64,000 bases of DNA, taken from the NCBI GenBank assembly GCA_019973155.2, contig BPQB01000035.1, positions 124,001 to 188,000 of the forward strand, written 5' to 3'. The notes under the pieces were generated by a model. The model had not been told where the DNA came from, did no database searches, and saw only the letters and a list, made by a program, of their open reading frames with translations. Both the position numbers and the translations under genes were made by a program. Shown piece by piece: positions 35,979 through 47,688 of this stretch; position 1 is the first letter of the stretch, and each line of letters starts with the position of its first letter. Origin of the DNA: Phanerochaete sordida. Taxonomy: Eukaryota > Basidiomycota > Agaricomycetes > Polyporales > Phanerochaetaceae.

Positions 35979-38367
35979 GGGTCGCGAGGTGTGTGATGGT
36001 AGTGGTAAAGAGCTACAAAGTACAAATTAGGAACGAGCACCCGGCTCGCAGCAAGAGCCGGGCCGACGTGGACCTTGCATTACCATGAGCTCACGAGCCC
36101 CTCGCAATCGTCTGTATTTTACAATGGCATTTGTACGCCGCGGCCCATGTCCATGAAGTGTACGACAAATTAGGAGAGATAGGCATACTGATCGCTCGAG
36201 CTTATTCAGCATGGAGGTCCATTAGCTGCGCGCTCAGAAAACCAGAGACCGATGCGCCGCGATTCAATCTTTTGACACGAGTCGAGTCAGCCACGAACTA
36301 CGACGAGCTCGATATTAATAAGCTCGCAGAGGATGCGTACTCTCTGTTCCACCTCACAGACCGAGAGGTTCAGTCTGGCCTGCTTCCGCCACTGGCACGC
36401 ATTCGTCTCTCCGTCTGTGCCAGGAACTCTCCTGATTATCAGAGGCGTACGACGCGCAGGCAAAGACGCCAAAGCAGTGCTCCGCGCATGCGCCGCCGCT
36501 GGTCACCGGGCGCGGCGCCGAGGGGCTAGGGCGTGCTCGCATGTAGGGGGCGCATGAAGTGCCGATGTGCGGTGTGCGACACGGAGGGCGTGGGCACGGC
36601 ATACAACAGCCCAGGGAGGAAGAGTTAGAGCACGCGGTTGCCGACTCGGCAGAGGTGTGATGCATGGCTGTCTTGTGCAGAAAGCAGGCTTGGTAGAGTC
36701 TGACCGAACGTTGTCAGCGCAGCGCACGCCAGCACCAGGCCGAGCTCCAGTAGCAGAGGAGTGCAGCAGCCTGATGCATGGAATTGAAGTCTTGCTTGGA
36801 CTTCGTGGTGGCGGCAGGGGTGGTGGGCGCGCGATGTCCGTGAGGCTTAAGCTTGAATGGAGTGACGTACATGACGCCGCAGGTCCTATCGTCGCTATGG
36901 CTGATGACTGATCAAGTCTAGAAAACGATGGGCGTACGAATATAACGCGCAGAACTAGGGATTGACGCATGAGTGCCAAGCGAGAGCGTACCATTTCGCA
37001 TGTCAGACGCCATCTTTGGAATAGTTGAGCGGAAGATGAACATACCTTGACGTATGACTTGCAGATAAACAGAGATATGCACCAAAGCGTTCATGAGCGT
37101 GCACCGCATACTACGCACTTCCTGTCAAGATTACCGTTGAATGGGCACAAACCTGGCAGTGGTCCAGTAGGAAGTTTCGTGCGATGACATTTAGTAAGGT
37201 CAGCGCATCCGCGGCGTAGTCCATTCGTCAGCTGCACTCCACATACAGAGGAGATGTTCTCAGCCTATTAATGTATGTGAGCGACGGATTGAAGGCTTAG
37301 GATGGTCTTCAAAACGGTTCATGTTCGTGTACCTCTCTGGCTACTTCCATTCGTCACCGAGAGCGATAAGGATAGGGTCTTTTCGATAAATTGTGGCGTA
37401 TATAACATTAATGAAACTCAGAGTCTATAGCCTCGTTCAGTGCTGTAATAGACGCAGAATGGAAGGAACAAGGCTGCTCACTCAATGCGGGAATCTTCTA
37501 CGGAGCCTCGTTGCGACAAGTAGGCTCGAAATGAGGGGCAGCTGTCGCGATACGCAACGCTTCCATACAATGCTACGCCTACTTCATCTCCGCACAGTTC
37601 TCTAAGTTTATCGGTAGCAGCCTGCGATTATTTTCAGCGTTTTCAGTCAGGAATTACGAGCACGGAAGACGGAGCTGCCAACGATGCTCGCGGGCGTGAC
37701 GGCGACGCGAACCTAGCGTCACATGTGTTACGGGGCTGTAACAAGGGTCCGTGATGTTACGCGTGACATCTTCGCAACTCGCCCCCGGACTCCTCGCATC
37801 TTTGTCGACAGGTACCCACCCACCGGAAGGGAAAGCCCCGCAGCGGTTTGCGATGCATGGTGTGCTACAGCTCGAATGCGACTAGTTATCCAGAACTTTG
37901 TCTCACTCTACCAGATTCAAGAGTTTGCATTCGTCCTGACGAACAACCTTCGGCCCCGGCACGACTTGCACGACGTAACAGCCTGGCCTCGGGCTGCAGG
38001 GCGACCCTCACGCTCCGCGCGTCCGATAAGCGTACTACGACAGACGTAGCACAACCCTGAGGCGTGCGACTCAGGAACACTGCAGCCATCGGACGCCCCC
38101 GCAACGGCGATGCGCCTTCCAGCAGCGGCAGCGCGCGCCAGCGTGCAGCCTGTACGACGCAGGAAAATGCCGCGTGAGCTGCCGCTGTGGTGCGGAGCCG
38201 ACGTTATGCTCTCTGCTGGACAATTTAGTGTGGGCTTGTATGTGCCTTGAGCGTCGGGATGGTGTGTGCCTGGCCGCGCTCGGGAGGTGCAATAAAGGTC
38301 GGACTGGCTCCAGAGGCCCCCGCTCGGCTGCCCCTACCCTGTGCTCTGGTTCGTCCGACCTTGAACC
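35979..38367. other. gene-poor region upstream of the DUF6534 pair
   Basis: 2.4 kb. A plus-strand frame at 36131-36529 begins with protein-like, non-repetitive sequence (ATNYDELDINKLAEDAYSLF) but has no family match and no exon partner. No FunK1 N-lobe could be found here on the minus strand. Otherwise nothing. Confidence 0.4.
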
Positions 38368-40323
38368 ATGTCCAACAGTACGAGTATCCCTGTGGATGGT
38401 CTCGACCTTGGACCTATTATTGGACCTCTGTACTGGGGTAAGTAGTTTGGTCGTTGTAGCAGTATCGTGACATTGACTGGTTTATATCTCCTAGGATTTG
38501 ACTTGTCTCTTATGTATGAGTTGCCTCAATGCTTCGAGAATCAGCCCTAGACTGAAGCGCCTGTCAGTCTGACGGGAATAAACGTCATGCAAGCGTACCA
38601 CTATTTTCCTTCGCGCGACGCTCTCCATTTGCAGGTCGCCGTGAGTACGAGTCCGTCTTCCCATTTCTTGCTGCTGATCGGATATGACAAAGGCGGTGGT
38701 GATGCTGTGCGCTGTCCAATACTTTGTGTAGTTTCCTGGGGCTAAGAAGCCACCTCTTGAAGTATTCTCAACATTTCGTCATCTGCTCTCACAGCGCAGT
38801 CGGTCTACTTTTACTTGGTGAGCATAGGCACATGCTAAAGCGAACTACTGACTGACGAATCCTCGCAGGTACCGCACTTCGGCTCTTTGCTGCCCTTCAG
38901 TAGTATTACGAGGTTCGTCGTGGCTACGCCCCCCAAGTCATGGGCGAGGTTTCATGGTTGCATTTTGCAGCGAACTCAATACGGAGTGTATCATACACAC
39001 CACTATTACTTTCATGTACGCAGCACGCAAGCTGTCCATCAAAGTGCGAATTGATCCTCAGGCGTTCTCAGGTCCCAGGGCTACTTCGCCGTCCAGTTGT
39101 ACAGCGGTAAGTGGCCACTTCGATGTCGTTCGACGGATCGCCAAAACTTTGGGATCGCGCAGTTGCAAAGATCAAGACGCGTATGTTCGTAGTACCCATA
39201 TTTGTGGTATGTAACATCCAGAGTGCCGTGAATCTAGGTGCTAATGATAGACCTGAACCTGTGCATCCACCAGGGTTTCTGTGCCATCCTGGCTTTTGGT
39301 ACGTCCCTCGTTCGCCCTACTCGCGACTCTAGCCTAATCTAGCCCTCTAGGCTTCGGCATAGGTAAGCCGATCGCAAAAATGTCGCGCACGACAGCACCT
39401 TCGCTGACACCTCCCACGCCGGCAGCGTGCACGACGATGATGTTCGTGCACTCGCAGAATGTGCTCGCCGAGCGGAGCTCGATGTTTTCAGTGCGGTCAC
39501 TTCTTCACGCGTCCGATCGCCCGTGCGCTGATGCCGCCCTGTCAGCTCTTCTTCGGCCTCGCGAAGGGCTGCGCCGCGGCGACGGACTTCGTCGCGACGC
39601 TCGCGATGTGCCTCATGCTCGCGTCCTCGCGCACCGGCATGCACGGGTGCGTTGCCGCTGCCTCGCCTGCGGGCTGACGACGCTAACGCTGCCGCAGGAC
39701 GAACTCGCTGATCGACCGCTTGATGCGGTACGTCATGCGCCGCGGTGTGCTCGTCGCGCTCGTACAATGCCTGCTGCTCGTCTCGTTCTACGCCGCGCCG
39801 GGGCACCTGTACTGGTGCGTGTACATCTCCGCGTCGTGGGCTCTCAGGAGGTCGCTGAGCAAGTTGATGCCGCTAGGCTCGTCTTCCACGTCAACGTCAC
39901 GAAGCTCTACGCGAACACCTTCTGTACGTCCCCGCCGCCCGCTTCGCTGGTCGCTGCTAATCTCCGTTTTCAGTCTCGATGTAAAGTCCTTCTAGCTCGT
40001 TCCCACGCGTCGCTGACCGGCCGCACACAGGCTCAACGCACGCGAGGACTTGCACCGGCAGCGGCGCGCGTCGAACGCGCTCGCGTTCGCGCCCTCCGAG
40101 AGCGGCGAGAGCGCCCGCAAGTCGCGCGCACTGCTCAGCGGCGCGCGGTCCGACACGGAGTGCGCCCGGCGCGCGAGCACGGACGTCGAGGTGCGTCGGG
40201 CGCGCCGGGCGATCGCAGTGCAGTGCTGATGTGCGCGGGTAGATGGCGCGCGCAGACCCCGCCGGGGGCGCCAAGGCGTCCATGCCGACCATCACCCGCA
40301 CTGTCGTGATTCGGGAGCTGTGA
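38368..40323 (+). CDS. DUF6534 membrane protein, copy A
   Basis: ATG 38368 reads MSNSTSIPVDGLDLGPIIGP then LYWG at a donor, the standard DUF6534 N-terminus. Later exons: GINVMQAYHYFPSRDALHLQ, SSALTAQSVYFYL, VPHFGSLLPFSSIT, ELNTECIIHTTITFM, VAKLWDRAVAKIKTRMFVV, LFFGLAKGCAAATDFVATLA then MCLMLASSRTGMHG, RTNSLIDRLMRYVMRRGVLV with ALVQCLLLVSFYAAP, and LVFHVNVTKLYANTFFSMLN followed by AREDLHRQR. This is the normal seven-helix pattern. The C-terminus MPTITRTVVIREL, TGA at 40321-40323, is shared with copy B. The join between the LQ[VA] exon and the SSALTAQSV exon is not clean: a TGA lies in frame just upstream of SILNISSSAL, so an unusual splice or a small deletion is possible. Function unknown. Confidence 0.8.
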
Positions 40324-41156
40324 CGGGGATGTGTCTTGTGCGGACGGCTGCTGCGGTGCGGCCGCACGTCCGCTGGGTCTGCGCCTTTGAGGCGTCGCGT
40401 GGGAGGATCCTGCGACGTTGGCGGGTTGTGCCCTGGCAACTATGCTCTGGGTTCTGGTGCTTCAACTGCCCGCAATATGATACATTTTTTCAGGTTCATG
40501 TGGCGTCTGCACGTCCTAGGAGGCGAGAGCGACGTCGCGCGCACTGAGTTCGCACGACCCGAACGCCCGAGGCGCGCTAGCCGACAACTCCGAGGGCGCG
40601 CCGCGCACGTTGCCAGTCGTACGCTTTTAACTTTGGCAGTTCATCAACACGCCTTGGTACCAAGACACTGTTATGACGCTTCAATGTGTGAGTGTTTCCC
40701 TATTGTCTGCTTCCGCTAGGCTGAGCCTTTCTGCGACCTGATATGGTGATCCGCAGTGCTCTGGGCGCACAGGCCCATTCCTCGCAGACCCTGGCGGACA
40801 TCGCTGCAGCAAGGCGGCCTGCGCGCAGGCGCAGAGGAATGGAACCCAGCCATGCAGCGAGCACGTCGCGAAGCTTACGTGCATAAGTGTGCGAGTGCCG
40901 CTTTGCTTGGGGAGCGCATGACCCGCCTGCTGGCGCGGCATCACCTTCTATCTGCCCGGTGCTGGCGGCTCTGCCGCCGTGCCTGTGCTGCACAGTTGTC
41001 GTTTCAGGCGTTCGCGGACAGATGCGCGTGCACATCCCCTTGCGTTGCGTGATGCCCGTGCCTCGCTGATGCCGCTGCTCCCACGGCGCGCGCGCACTTA
41101 AGACGGGGGTGGCGCCAGGCTGCCTGCCCGTCCACAGCTCGCGCCCCCTCCTTGCG
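40324..41156. other. intergenic region between tandem DUF6534 genes
   Basis: 833 bp holding the 3' UTR of copy A and the promoter of copy B. Open frames on both strands (for example 40700-41206 minus) have no domain. GC-rich, no repeat seen. Confidence 0.45.
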
Positions 41157-43088
41157 ATGTCCGAAACCATTACGGTGCCGCAGAACGGGCTTGACCTCGC
41201 CCCCACCCTTGGGCCGCTCTACTGGGGTATGTGGCACTGCCTTCCCGCTTTACTTGGCGCTGATGACGGGCGCGCAGGCTTGCTTTGCTCGCTCGTGTAA
41301 GCCCGTGAGGTTGAATACATCTTGGATCGAGGCTTACATCCCCATGTAGTCTCAATGGAATCAACATTCTCCAGGGATGGCTTTACTTCCCGTCACACGA
41401 TCCTTTGAACCTTCAGGCCTCGGTAAGCCTCACATCGTTATACCTAGCCGACCCTACTCAAAAGTCGATAGGCTGCAGCCATGCTGTGCGTTCCCAGATA
41501 TACGCGGTTCCCCTCCAGGCATTGACCTTCAATCTAGCGTGCTCAATGTCCTTTCGTCAGCCCTTGTGGCACAATCAGTCTATTATTATACAGTAAGTGT
41601 AGCACAAGGACTCAAAAAGCGTTGAATATTCACCAGCACTCTAGGTTCCCCATTACGGCTCTCTTGCTCCGTTAAGCAGTATAACAAGGTAAGATACTAT
41701 CCGATTGTGCCTACGATAAATCTCTAATATTGATACAGCGAACTATCCATAGAATGCCTTGCCACGACCCTTATCATCCTCATGTCGGTGCTCAATGGTC
41801 TTCTACAGCAGTCTTGAGGCTAACCTTCACCGTGCAGTTCGCAAGGTCTCTTCGTCTGCCAGCTGTACAACGGTGAGCGGGATGATAGCAAGTCTCGTGG
41901 CGCGAAGTTGACATCGGATCCCAGTCGCAAAGTTGAAGAAGCGCCTGATCATCATCCCAATCATTGTGGTACGTGCAGCTCATCAGCGTTGCTCTGGACG
42001 GTCTGACTGGACATCATGACAGGCAATCTGTGCCATCGCAGCTTTCGGTACGTCAAGACATATCCATCAGGGACGTCAGTCTAAGCCATTTCCGTACAGC
42101 GTTTGGAATTGGTGAGCACGGACAGTGAGTTATTCGCCCCGACATGCGCTCAACGTCAGTACTTTAGCATGCACCACCGTCATGTTCGTGCACAGTCACA
42201 ACGTGCTTGCCGATAGGAGCACACCCTTCAACGTGAGCCGCGGCACTGCTGCACTGCTCTCGAGTCTTCCAGTCGTGCTGACCGCCCCGACAGGTGTTCT
42301 TCGGGCTCGCGAAGGGCTTCGGCGCGCTGACGGACATCATCGCCACCATCGCCATGTGCAGCATCCTCGCGTCGTCGCGTACGGGCATGACTGGGTGCGC
42401 CTTCAGCTATCTCCGGGCGGACATGCATGCTCATCGGGCGGGCACAGCACGAACTCGCTCATCTCGACGCTCGTGCAGTATGTCATGCGCCGGGGCGTTC
42501 TCGTCACGATCATCCAGATAGTGCTGCTCGTTACGTTCCACGCGGCGCCGAAACAGGTGTACTGGTGCGTTGCCCCGGGCGTGGCGCGCGCGCGCACCGG
42601 CTGATCGGACGTCCGCCTACGCAGGCTCGCGTTCCACGTCAATGTTACGAAGCTTTACGCCAACACGTTCTGTGAGCCGCCTTTTGCTGATTCGTCGATA
42701 CCGTCGCTGACCCTCGAGCGCAGTCTCCATGTAGCTATGGTTTTCTGAGCCTGCGAGGACAGCGCTGACGACAGTGCGCAGGTTGAACGGCCGCGAGCAC
42801 CTCCGGCAGCAGCTCGGCGGCACCGACCACGTCTCGTACGCCACGCGGAGCGTCGCCGAGGGCAACGCACGCAAGCAGTCAGCCTCGTTCCCGCGCTTTC
42901 AGCGGTCCCGGCCCGAGTCACATTACGGGGGATCCGAGCAGCTCGAGGTGCGTTCCCGCGACTGTCGCCGCCCTCGGTGTTCGGGCTGACGCGCCTTGAG
43001 ACAGCTTGGCCCGCAGAGTTCAATCGAGTGTGACAAGGTCGTGCCCATGCCGACTGTGACCAAGACCGTTGTCATCAAGGAGTTGTAG
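41157..43088 (+). CDS. DUF6534 membrane protein, copy B
   Basis: Tandem paralogue of copy A. ATG 41157 reads MSETITVPQNGLDLAPTLGP then LYWG. Further exons: LNGINILQGWLYFPSHDPLN, VLNVLSSALVAQSVYYYT, VPHYGSLAPLSSITS, ELSIECLATTLIILI spliced to SQGLFVCQLYN, VAKLKKRLIIIPIIV, VFFGLAKGFGALTDIIATIA then MCSILASSRTGMTG, NSLISTLVQYVMRRGVLVTI with IQIVLLVTFHAAP, and AFHVNVTKLYANTFFSMLNG. A Ser/Arg-rich cytosolic tail ends MPTVTKTVVIKEL with TAG at 43086-43088. As in copy A, the exon before LSSALVAQSV cannot be joined in frame with an obvious canonical splice, so the model there is approximate. Multi-pass membrane protein of unknown function. Confidence 0.8.
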
Positions 43089-43459
43089 GAGGTAGACAGG
43101 CCTGTAAGATACTACGTCCAAGGTCGTTGGGATAGCAAGCTTCGCTTGCGCATGTTTCATTCGGACTGCCTGCCATGTTGTGTGCTCATTGTTCCCTGCT
43201 GTCTTTACTCCGCAAGTGCTATCATATTATATCCGTGTAACATCTCAGAAGTTGTTTGATTCACGTGTTGCTCAGCAAGGGCTCACGCCCGGCGCGTCGC
43301 TTTGAGCGGCTAGCCTACTTGAACACGAACCACCAACTACGATCTATCAACGATCCATACACGACCTTTGTAGTGTCAAAGTGAGACTTCGGCTTCCGCT
43401 AGGGTCTCTGATGACTATTCATACTGATGCAATACAGAAGATAAATTCGTACGAGAACA
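43089..43459. other. promoter region of first F-box gene
   Basis: 371 bp; 3' end of DUF6534 copy B and promoter of the F-box gene. No distinct TATA box. Confidence 0.5.
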
Positions 43460-45298
43460 ATGTCGGTCGCTGTGCTGCAACGTCAGCGCCTTGAGGCCAG
43501 AGTTGCCGCCCTAGAGCAAGAGCTGCTAGCGACGAAGGCCGAATGGAACGAGCTTACGCTCCCCGGTCGGCTTCCTCCGGAGATACTCCTGCGTATCTTC
43601 AAGAACTGTCGTGACGAATGGCTCACGGACTCGTGCAAGCGTCAACATTCCCAAACGCGCTCTCAGTACTACAGCGAGCCGTCCAGCTACGGATCATACG
43701 ACCTGTGGCTCCGGAATACCCATGTATGCAATCACTGGCGCCGACTTGCTCTATCAGACCCTTCTCTTTGGACGCAGCTACGGCCCCATACCCTAGCACG
43801 CACCGAGGCGTTTCTTCAACGCAGCCAACAGATGCCTTTGTCAGTGACCTGGGCTATGGAGGAGAAAGACAATACCATAACCGAGATTTTGCGCCTCGTT
43901 CTTGAACACTCATCACGCATCCGCAGTCTTCGAATCCACTATCTTCGCACGGGGGACTCTTATCGCGCCTGGGATGTGCACCAGTTCCCGCAGTTACGAC
44001 GCCTCAGTCTTTTCCACAAGCATAGACCCCCTTTCATCCAACCCACACAAGTGTTCCCGCTGCTAGAGGAAATCCGACTGAATCAGTACGGTCTGGCCAA
44101 CGCGCTATCCATCATTTCCACGCAGTCGGCCCGTCTGACCCGTCTTCATCTGAATAACTGTGAAACCCGCCGCTTTCGCTCAGGCTGGGCCACGTTCTTC
44201 AAAGTGATGGCGGAAATCGCGCCACGTCTCCAGGAACTCGCCTTGACGGAAGCACTACCATCTGAGCCGGGTGTGCTTTTCACCAGTGGGAAGCTGCGCT
44301 CCATCGTGCCCGTTATCCAGATGCCCCATCTCCGTAGCCTGCGGATTCACGATAGCGCCATTGCCCCCGCAACGGTCTTACACCACCTTTCCTTTCCAGC
44401 ATCGGTTAGCATCATGCTTGCTTGCCACACCGCGATGAGCTATGGACAACAATCCTCCGATCCGCACGTGGTCATCTTATTCGGCGCACTGGAACGAGCA
44501 TTGGCCGTCAATGTGCTTGGTTCTCCGCGCGTCTTCGATGACGTCTCTGTTGCACAGCTGGACAGCGATACAGCCCTCCATACAGAGGGCCGTGCCAGAG
44601 AAGAAGGCACAGCCAACGGTCACACGTACCCTGCACCTGCCCCAGTGACACTGAGATTCACCAACCACCGCAAGCTCACCGGAGTCATCGAACTCGCAGT
44701 AAAATTCACCCCTTGGCGGGATGCCGAACGTCTCTACATTGACCGCCGGTTCGAAAGAGCTTACTACTCTGGTGAGCCGTACGTCCTCACCGGAGACTCC
44801 TGGCGCACAGTCCTCGGTGCCTTGCCCCGGCTTCGAGAACTCTCAGTTCCCGATCGAGGAGAAACGAGTCTCTTGAGCGCTTTACTGCCGATAAAGGACC
44901 AGGCCGTGGCTTGCCCTGCACTGGACGTGCTCCAGCTGCGTTCCGTCTCCTTCAAGGACGACCCGCCAGCGGCGTACTTCGAGTCGGAGGAAGTGACGGG
45001 CCGGCCTTGCAGACCCCACCACTTTACGAAGGAACGGTGGGTTCGCAGCATGAGTACCATCATTCGAAAGCGGCGGGCTCTGCAGCTCGGTCCTTCGGAG
45101 CTAAGGATCCACCATCATCTAAATCCTGCCCCTCTGCATGAGCTCTCCCAGCACGGCCCCCACATTCAGCTTGTCCCCGAGACTTACGAGACCAATCAGT
45201 ACGACGAGCCAGGCAAAATTTCGCTCCTGACAGATGGCGACAGGGATAGCGATGATTCTGGCGCCGAAAACTACTTCGGATCCGACTCAGATCTCTAG
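43460..45298 (+). CDS. coiled-coil/F-box protein 1
   Basis: Intronless, 612 residues, ATG 43460. A short N-terminal coiled coil (RLEARVAALEQELLATKAEW) leads directly into the F-box: LPGRLPPEILLRIFKNCRDE, then NTHVCNHWRRLALSDPSLWT and QLRP, the form typical of expanded Agaricomycete F-box families. The remainder has regularly spaced leucines (LRSLRIH, LRELSVPDRGE, LDVLQLRSVSFKDDP) suggesting a degenerate leucine-rich repeat substrate domain. The C-terminus is acidic (DGDRDSDDSGAEN, SDSDL). By family it should act as the substrate receptor of an SCF (Skp1-Cullin-F-box) ubiquitin ligase; its substrate is unknown. Closely related to the genes at 45811-47688 and 48227-50071. Confidence 0.9.
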   Translation: MSVAVLQRQRLEARVAALEQELLATKAEWNELTLPGRLPPEILLRIFKNCRDEWLTDSCKRQHSQTRSQYYSEPSSYGSYDLWLRNTHVCNHWRRLALSDPSLWTQLRPHTLARTEAFLQRSQQMPLSVTWAMEEKDNTITEILRLVLEHSSRIRSLRIHYLRTGDSYRAWDVHQFPQLRRLSLFHKHRPPFIQPTQVFPLLEEIRLNQYGLANALSIISTQSARLTRLHLNNCETRRFRSGWATFFKVMAEIAPRLQELALTEALPSEPGVLFTSGKLRSIVPVIQMPHLRSLRIHDSAIAPATVLHHLSFPASVSIMLACHTAMSYGQQSSDPHVVILFGALERALAVNVLGSPRVFDDVSVAQLDSDTALHTEGRAREEGTANGHTYPAPAPVTLRFTNHRKLTGVIELAVKFTPWRDAERLYIDRRFERAYYSGEPYVLTGDSWRTVLGALPRLRELSVPDRGETSLLSALLPIKDQAVACPALDVLQLRSVSFKDDPPAAYFESEEVTGRPCRPHHFTKERWVRSMSTIIRKRRALQLGPSELRIHHHLNPAPLHELSQHGPHIQLVPETYETNQYDEPGKISLLTDGDRDSDDSGAENYFGSDSDL

Positions 45299-45810
45299 CG
45301 AAAGGTGCGTTTCCTTCATTCCGCCAAGTTCTGCCTAGGGACATTCTAACAGTTTAATATTTATTTGGCAGGTCTGCTGTGCATGAACTACTGGCGCCGC
45401 TCGACGCTATCTTCGATGAGGGATATTGTAATTATGCGAATAGATTCGGAAAAGAGGAAGATCCATTTCACTCCCAATAATATCATCCTATTATCCGCAG
45501 AACGATGTTTGCCCAACAGGACAGCTTTCCATAGACTTTCCTGCACTGAAAATCGACAAGACAATACTTTGTGTGAAGCAGCATAGCATCCGATCGAGAT
45601 GCGCAGTTCGAAGCGCCTCGAGGGTGGCGACATTCTCGCGCAAGTCAGACGAGGCTGCTCTCTGACCGTCTTCGATAGTTAGTGATATAATCAAGAGCCT
45701 CAATCGCAATAGGATCGAATCCTTCAATGCTTTGGTACCTGATATTCTACATGCTTCAAGACAGCAGTAACACGACCCAGTTATTGCCCTGAAACTAAGC
45801 CATGTCCTTC
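45299..45810. other. tail-to-tail intergenic region between F-box genes 1 and 2
   Basis: 512 bp, AT-richer than flanks, no coding signal. Expected to hold two convergent terminators. Confidence 0.5.
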
Positions 45811-47688
45811 CTAGTCGTCCTCGGACTCTGACCCTGACTCAGGGTAGTCCTGCCATGGGGGACTGATGTCCTCTAAATCGTCCCACAGCACCAGCGGAAG
45901 CCTGCCATGCTCGAGATCCTCACAGTCCTCAGCGGCGATCTGAATGCGCACACCGTCGCTGGAGAGCTGACGCAGGGGCTCGGGGTCCTGGAGATTATGC
46001 CGAATGCGCAGGTCCGCAGGACCAAGCTGCAGAGCGCGGCGTGCTTGAAGAACGGCGTGCATGACGCGGAGCCACTCTTGTTGCGACAAGTGGTAACGCC
46101 GGGGAAATGGACCCTGACCAATCGTCGCCATTCTAGGCGGCTCCGGAGGGTCGTCCTTGAACGCAAGTGCGCGCAGTTGAAGAACCTCGAGTGCAGGGCA
46201 TACAGCCTGGTGTTGCCGAGGCGCCAACGCGCTCACGAGGCTTGCTTCACCGCGATCTGGGATCGAGAACTCACGAAGACTCGGTAGGCGGCAGAGAACG
46301 TTACGCCAGCTGTCTTCGGGGAGGAGGTACTGTTGGTTGTATTTGCTGCTCGTCTTGAAACCGGGGTCCACGTAGAGATACTCAGCGGTGTGCCATGGAG
46401 AAAATTTGACCGAGTGATCAATGACCCCTCTCAGGGCGTCATAGTTGCATATACTCAATGACACGGAAGGCGATGAGAGGCTATAGTGGGGAGCAGCCGA
46501 CACATCTCCCTGGTTGTCGCTCCAAGAGTGACGGACCTCTGCATGGAGGGTCGTGGAACCGTGGAACAGAAGGAAAGATAGTGTGTTAAACAGGCAAGGG
46601 GGGCCAAGGACGTTGACCGTTAATGCCCGCTCTACGGCACCGAAAACAGCAAGCACGTCGTCCTCGCTCGGGAGCGATGATTTGTTGCTCGAGAAATCTG
46701 AGAGCCAATCGCAGTGACATTCAATTTTGATCGTGGCTGAGGAAGGGATAGACAGTTTATTCAGTACCACTGTGCAAGGGATGGCCCTTTGGCACATCCG
46801 CAGGATTCGAAGGTGGGGCATAGAAATAGTGGGCAGGAGGGGAGGGAGTTCTGGTTCGATCCGAGAGCGCCTCCTCCGTTCCGGTAGTCCTCCTTCTCTC
46901 AGACTGAGCTCCTGCAACTGCGGGGCAGTCTCTGTGAGCGCCTCAATAAACTGAGCCCACGTATAGTGTTTCGAGAAATATGAGTGATGTAGATGAAGGC
47001 GCGTAAGACAGGGAGAGTGAGCGGCCGCAATGGATAATGCGGTGGAGATCTTGTAGTTGCTTAATCGAATTTGCTCCAGGGAAGGTAATTGATCAGTTGG
47101 TCGGATAAAGGGAGGGGCACGCCTATGGGATAGATCGAGGCTGCGTAGCTGAGGGAAATCGCGGAAAGTCCAAGGGCTCGGATCCCTGGATTCGTACCAG
47201 AAGGAGCGTACCCGAAGATGACGAATGCGAGAAGAGTGATGAAGGACTAGAAGGGCAATCTCGACGCTTTGAGGGCGGTTTGTCACATACATGGACACGG
47301 ACAAAGGCATCAACTGGCTGCGTTGAAGGAATATCTCGGTACCTTCGAGCGTGGTGGGAGAGAGCTGCATCCATAGAGATGGATCTGCAAGGGATATGCG
47401 GCGCCAGTGACAACATACATGGGTGATTCGGATCCACGCGTTATGTTTGCAGTTGTAGAGAGACCTGGTGACGAAGTTCGTCCCTGCCAGCTCCTTGGTA
47501 CGCTGAAGCTCGTCCGATTTCGTAAGCCATTCGTCGCGGTAGTACATGAAGATCCGGAGTAGCAAGCGTTCGGGGAGTCGCATCGGCAGCGCAGCTCCAT
47601 TAAGCTCTGCTTTCGCCGCCAACAGATCCTGTTCCAACGCCACGATCTTGACCGCAAGTTCACGTCGTCGTTGATCGACGACGGACAT
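45811..47688 (-). CDS. coiled-coil/F-box protein 2
   Basis: Intronless. I chose the ATG at 47686-47688 (MSVVDQRRRELAVKIVALEQ), giving 625 residues, because homology to the neighbours starts here; the frame remains open to 48366 but that extension is not protein-like and runs into the neighbouring promoter. Coiled coil (VALEQDLLAAKAELN), F-box (LPMRLPERLLLRIFMYYRDE, then RITHVCCHWRRISLADPSLW), leucine-rich remainder (LREFSIPDRGEASLVSALAP, LEVLQLRALAFKDDPPEP) and acidic tail (YPESGSESEDD), TAG at 45811-45813. Predicted SCF substrate receptor. Divergently transcribed from F-box 3, convergent with F-box 1. Confidence 0.9.
   Translation of the reverse strand: MSVVDQRRRELAVKIVALEQDLLAAKAELNGAALPMRLPERLLLRIFMYYRDEWLTKSDELQRTKELAGTNFVTRSLYNCKHNAWIRITHVCCHWRRISLADPSLWMQLSPTTLEGTEIFLQRSQLMPLSVSMYVTNRPQSVEIALLVLHHSSRIRHLRVRSFWYESRDPSPWTFRDFPQLRSLDLSHRRAPPFIRPTDQLPSLEQIRLSNYKISTALSIAAAHSPCLTRLHLHHSYFSKHYTWAQFIEALTETAPQLQELSLREGGLPERRRRSRIEPELPPLLPTISMPHLRILRMCQRAIPCTVVLNKLSIPSSATIKIECHCDWLSDFSSNKSSLPSEDDVLAVFGAVERALTVNVLGPPCLFNTLSFLLFHGSTTLHAEVRHSWSDNQGDVSAAPHYSLSSPSVSLSICNYDALRGVIDHSVKFSPWHTAEYLYVDPGFKTSSKYNQQYLLPEDSWRNVLCRLPSLREFSIPDRGEASLVSALAPRQHQAVCPALEVLQLRALAFKDDPPEPPRMATIGQGPFPRRYHLSQQEWLRVMHAVLQARRALQLGPADLRIRHNLQDPEPLRQLSSDGVRIQIAAEDCEDLEHGRLPLVLWDDLEDISPPWQDYPESGSESEDD

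Noticed and set aside
36131..36529. Plus-strand frame with protein-like start (YDKLGEIGILIARAYSAW)
   Set aside because: No family recognised, no in-phase neighbouring exon, and the second half turns Arg-rich; left as uncertain.
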